Shown piece after piece: positions 60,358 through 64,000 of a DNA stretch of 64,000 nucleotides (positions are counted from its first letter, which is position 1; every line of letters starts with the position of its first letter). This DNA comes from Cryptomeria japonica (Eukaryota; Streptophyta; Pinopsida; Cupressales; Cupressaceae). The position numbers were made by a program, and so were the translations under genes. Where the stretch lies: the NCBI RefSeq assembly GCF_030272615.1, contig NC_081406.1, forward strand, positions 470,446,400 to 470,510,399, read 5' to 3'. Under the pieces are notes generated by a model that saw only the letters and a list, made by a program, of their open reading frames with translations, made no database searches and was not told where the DNA came from.

Positions 60358-61435
60358 AGGATCAGCAGCTCAATGAGGTGCAAGTAGGAGAAGAGAAATC
60401 AGCTATCCCAGCATGGCTTAGGGAGAGATTAACAAAAGAAGTGATAGTAGCAAAGGAAGATCCTATTGATTTGGATAACTTCATGAATAGAACTCAAGAG
60501 CCCGCTGAGAAGAAAGAAACGAAGATGTCAAAGATGACGAGATGGTGCAGGGTCTTGAATAATACAAATTGCCACTCCAAGAGTAGACAAGCCTAAAGGC
60601 GAGATTACAACGGAAGAATATGATTTGGAGACTACTGATTTAGGTCCTCCCATCACTGAGCAAGCATTGCATGACACAGTGAAGACAGTCCATGACATGT
60701 TGAGGTTGGAAGTAAAGAAGAATAAGAAAGTGGAAAGAGAAGTGAGTGCATTGAGAAGTCATTTCTAGCTGTTCAAGGAACTGTTGAGGCAAAATGATCC
60801 TTTAGCTACGCTACCACCATTGCTTCATCCAGACTTAGTTTCTAATTTAGAAAGGATGAGAACTTCAGCACACCTGATGGATACTTGGATAAATAAGACT
60901 TTCAAAAGGGCGAATGCATTCATAAAAGAACTACTAAAGATATTTGATAAGGTCGTAAGTATCCTTGAAAGAACTCAAGTCCTCATGGCTGCTTACGATA
61001 CTTTCGTTTACACTAGAGATTACACTATGTCGAGATTGCAAATAATGAAGAAACTACCAAGACAAACCTTGGCAAAGGGTGGAGTATTAAGAGATGGACA
61101 ATCGCCTAATTTCCAGCAATGGTGTAACTTGCTTGGTATGAGGAAGGTCGTCTTTGAAGATATCAGCGGTGGATGCAACAATGTCAATGGAGCAATAAAT
61201 TTGATACATGACAAGATCATAGAGGTAGCTTAGATCAATCTTCAGAAAGAGATGAATAAAGGAATTCACATAGATGTCGATCAGCTAGCCAAACGAGTGA
61301 AGATCATATTATTTGGAACAGACGGATCACCTTTCGAGAAATAGCTAGACGATACACACTCATTCACAATACTTGCAACCAAGACAAGAGACTATGGGCC
61401 AGGATGGGAGACAACCTTTGCCTTTGCTTTGGAAG
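60358..61435 (+). pseudogene. Element B ORF2, broken and truncated
   Basis: Pieces include IPAWLRERLTKEVIVAKEDP then IDLDNFMNRTQEP (60405-60510), and MRTSAHLMDTWINKTFKRAN and GVLRDGQSPNFQQWCNLL up to 61233. The tail WETTFAFALEV at 61410-61435 is cut by element E. All align in order with element C ORF2. Several stops and shifts make it non-functional. Confidence 0.8.
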
Positions 61436-61699
61436 TGTTATACTCATTTTTTATTTTCAAAAAAGGGGGCAACCCCTTTTGAATTTTTTGTTAAATTCAC
61501 ACTTTCACATCTTTTATGCATGCTTTTCAAGGTTGAAATTTATCTTGTATAATGTTCGTTTGAGTGTGTGCTTTCCTTGGTTTTCTCTTTTTGAGTTTTA
61601 GTTGTTTTGAGTCTTCTTTTTTCGCCTCCTAGTGCAATTTCGGGTTTTTGAGGTTTCAGTGCAAGTTGGGAGCTTTTAAAGTGCATTACAAGTGAAATT

Positions 61700-62855
61700 T
61701 ATTCACTTGAAGTTGGATCTTTAAGACCCGATTACAAGTGGAAAGGGTTCTTATTAAGTGTTTTGTTATGTGCAATCGAACCCTTAGGGCCCGATTGCAC
61801 ATAAAGTCCTTTCTTTTATCAAGACATTGATATTTCATTAATACTTGTAATCGGAGGAAAATGACCCGATTACAAGTCTTTTCAAAAGATGAAATCTTTA
61901 ATATTTTATAACAGACTTGTAATCGGGGGTTTGTAACCCGATTACAATTCTCTTTTCGCCACTTGTAATCGGAGGTTTGTGACCCGACTACAAGCACTCT
62001 TTTTGCTCAACAAATACCGATTTTCATTGCAAGCCTATTAAAGTTTCCTATGGCCCGATTTCCATGTTCTATGTCTACGTTTTTAGAGGAGATCCATTAA
62101 TGCACTAGTCTTTGTGTCTAAAACAGAGTGTCTCTCTCTTTCCAAATCGGCAAGGGTTATTAAGCTCCATTCATCCCCTTCAAGCGTGCATTGGCAATTT
62201 AGTTGAATCTCGCAAGGGTTTTTCGCTTTCAAGTTTTTATTTGTAATCAAGTCTTTATGACCCGATTCCAAGTAAAGAGTCTTGAGTTATGTACTAAGCT
62301 TGCAATCGGGTTTTTGGAACCTGATTGCAAGTACTTATTCATATGTTTTTTACTTTTATTTCTTCCCCATGTTGCTTGAAATCGATTTTCAAGATAAGGA
62401 TGGCAAGTTTGTGCTTTCAAGTCTTTGTGACTAAACTTGCAGTCGGGTCTTGAAGACCTGATTGCAAGTTGATGTATTTCATGTTATGCATCATGAACTA
62501 GTTGAGGTTTTTCCCCTTTGGAGTCTCAAAAGCAAATTGCAATTGGATCCTCATGATCTGATGTGAAAAGAAACCAATAATTTACCTTACCATATGCAAG
62601 CATTCTTTACTTGCAATCGGGTCTTCAAGACCCGACTACCAGTAAAGGATTATCATACCCCAAGTTGTGTGTCTCATGTTCACTCCATTTGCGGTCATCC
62701 CCTCATGCTCAATATGCTTTCCAAGAGGCCATGTCAGATATTAGCCACTTGTAATCATGTCCTCAAGACCCAATTACAAGTATCCATCATCACTTACCTT
62801 TAAACTTTACCGTTCCACTTGCAATCAGGTCTTGGAGACCCGATTACAAGTGTGG
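61700..62855 (+). repeat. Hairpin array ACTTGTAATCGGG / CCCGATTACAAGT in element E
   Basis: At least eleven units (near 61712, 61770, 61846, 61915, 61962, 62240, 62300, 62433, 62610, 62748 and 62818) each pair a left arm ACTTGTAATCGGG or ACTTGCAATCGGG with a right arm CCCGATTACAAGT over a 7-9 nt loop such as TCTTGAAGA. Arms co-vary (TGTGCAATCG with CGATTGCACA at 61770). Spacers are unrelated, and spacing is 45-280 bases. Confidence 0.92.
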
Positions 62856-63021
62856 GATGTAATGTTTCTTTCACTTACAGCCACCCCCATGAGATCCGAT
62901 TTTCCTTCCCATCGCTGTCCAAAGCATATCCATAAAGCATCTTTGAGTCAATCCAAGTTGTTTCATGATAAAATCTTTCCCAAGTTGTGGTGTGAGCATT
63001 GGTTTTCAAAATTTGAGGACT

Positions 63022-64000
63022 ATGGAATCCCCGATTGCTGCTGAAGAAGTTCTTACCCTCTTAAGTTTTCATCACAATGTTGTAGATTCCTATTCGATGA
63101 CAGAAGAGTCGGCATCTCCTCCAAACAAGAAAATGAAAAATAAGTATGACAAATATCAGAATGAGATTGCTCCCACTTAGGTGATCTCTCTCATTGATGA
63201 GATCAGAGACATAGAGATCGGGCATGTGGACATGTCTGAATTCTTGGAAAGAATAGAAGGTTCACCAACACATGGGATGCAGTTGCTCTTAAAACAGCCA
63301 TATTCATTTGGTCTCATCTTTCCCAGTGGCTGCCCTGGAACCTGACTTCGTGCTTGCATGTGCATCTCATTTTGATAAAGAGACTCAAACAATCAGAGAT
63401 GAAGATGGGAACTTCATTATCGGGTTGGATGCAGAGACCATTGATAAGATTTTCAATGGTCCCCGCAGCTCACAATGAAAAGTGCCTTGGATCATTATAA
63501 CCAGAGAAGATCTGATTGTATCAGACATATCGATGCCAAGTGGCTTAATACTCCCAGGACTTGCCTTTCCAGATGGCCCAAGTTGTATCGTTGTGATTTC
63601 ATTGAAGAAGTTGGCGACATGATCACTCTTCTCAGCAAGATAATGGGTTTGAGACACTCTAACGTGTTTGAAATTTGGATGTACAAGTAAATTGTGATCA
63701 TGAGGAAGGGGCAATCTCACATTTTCTGGGGAGAAGTCATCAGCGACAACCTGTGTGAGCAGCTATCGCAAGTTCCCACTACGCTCACTTTCCATATGAA
63801 TTTGTACTAGGTGTATATCGCAACATCACTCAAACAATTTCTTGGTCTTTCTACTAAGGGTGACAGATCATTGGTGTCAGTGTCGAAGGCCCAATAGAAT
63901 TCATAACAAAAGGGTGTAGGATGCGTTCTTTGGACGATTCATGTGTCTTTTTGACAAAACACTCAAAAACAAAAGAGTCTCTGAGGCAGCTTGGAAGAAG
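63022..64000 (+). pseudogene. Element E ORF1 relative, broken
   Basis: The likely start MESPIAAEEVLTLLSF at 63022 runs to a TAG at 63178. In later frames LACASHFDKETQTIRDEDGN and AETIDKIFNGP match the IECARHYN...AISEAFHLP block of element C. 63475-63690 carries AKWLNTPRTCLSRWPKLYR and EEVGDMITLLSKIMGLRHSN, followed by a TAA. It is the most divergent copy and is interrupted by several stops. It continues past the window. Confidence 0.72.

Larger units (their letters stand above)
56423..61435 (+). mobile_element. Element B of the TGTTG family, truncated by element E
   Basis: It starts TGTTGTGACC after GAAAG. The terminal hairpin CCCCAT-CACAA-ATGGGG is at 56446-56462 (23 nt in). A direct-repeat array lies at 56750-57340, a TATA box at 57551-57560, and broken ORF1/ORF2 follow from 58316. 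The ORF2 homology stops at 61435, where element E begins, so the 3' half of B should resume beyond 64000. Confidence 0.82.
61436..64000 (+). mobile_element. Element E, divergent TGTTG-family member inserted in element B
   Basis: B's coding homology stops just before TGTTATACTC at 61436. A G-rich hairpin AGGGG-GCAA-CCCCT (61464-61477) stands near the usual terminal hairpin position. An inverted-repeat array (61700-62855) and an ORF1 relative (from 63022) follow in family order. The left flank is GGAAG. The 3' end is outside the window, so the TSD cannot be tested. Confidence 0.65.

Noticed and set aside
61700-62855. CRISPR-like appearance of regularly recurring dyad repeats
   Set aside because: The DNA is eukaryotic, spacing is irregular, each unit is a complete inverted repeat, and the array lies inside a mobile element without cas genes.
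51466-64000. First exon of the IQD gene (expected MG-start with WIKALV-like motif)
   Set aside because: I looked on the minus strand and found no matching motif with a donor site; it is probably beyond the window.

Overview
The window looks like plant nuclear DNA, most likely from a large-genome gymnosperm such as a conifer. That placement is inference, from one plant gene with enormous introns filled by nested retroelements. The only host gene I can support is on the minus strand. It is an IQ67-domain (IQD) calmodulin-binding, microtubule-associated protein resembling the IQD5 group. Four 3'-terminal coding exons are visible (51217-51465, 9306-9533, 7970-8083, 7060-7818). The intron splitting the IQ67 domain at its conserved phase-0 position is 41,683 bp long. 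Exons encoding the N-terminus were not found and probably lie beyond position 64000.

Layout. 1-5.6 kb holds decayed repeats, a PPR pseudogene relic (2751-3000), a broken coding relic (4443-4727) and an array of hairpin-forming repeats (about 4840-5275). 7.06-9.53 kb is the 3' part of the IQD gene. The giant intron then holds, in order: a full-length but inactivated Ty1/Copia element with ATTCT target-site duplications (TSDs, 10038-17088); element D (18240-29251, minus) with element A (19333-26062, plus) nested in it; a miniature TRIM-type element whose LTR contains a tRNA-like cloverleaf (29687-29946); a decayed Copia pol (about 29947-32430); a solo LTR (36662-37656); an LTR-like insertion F2 with a hairpin array (38961-40778); and element C (40831-48083, minus). 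Upstream of the IQD exon at 51.2-51.5 kb lie solo LTR G2 (52725-56089), carrying insertion F1 nested in it (53137-55094), and element B (56423 onward), itself interrupted by element E (61436 to the window end).

The most unusual content is the family formed by A, B, C, D and E. The insertions start TGTTGTGACC and end TCAACA or similar. C and D have perfect 5-bp TSDs (GTACC and GGACC). In A, B, C and D a small hairpin sits exactly 23 nt inside the 5' end. I find no long terminal repeats. Each copy carries its own tandem or hairpin array in the 5' region. Where coding survives, it is one long frame (best in C: 628 codons, an in-frame TAG, then 444 codons) with no reverse transcriptase, integrase or transposase that I can recognise. 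This is my candidate for an undescribed mobile-element system. Each conclusion comes from reading by eye; no alignment or database search was run.
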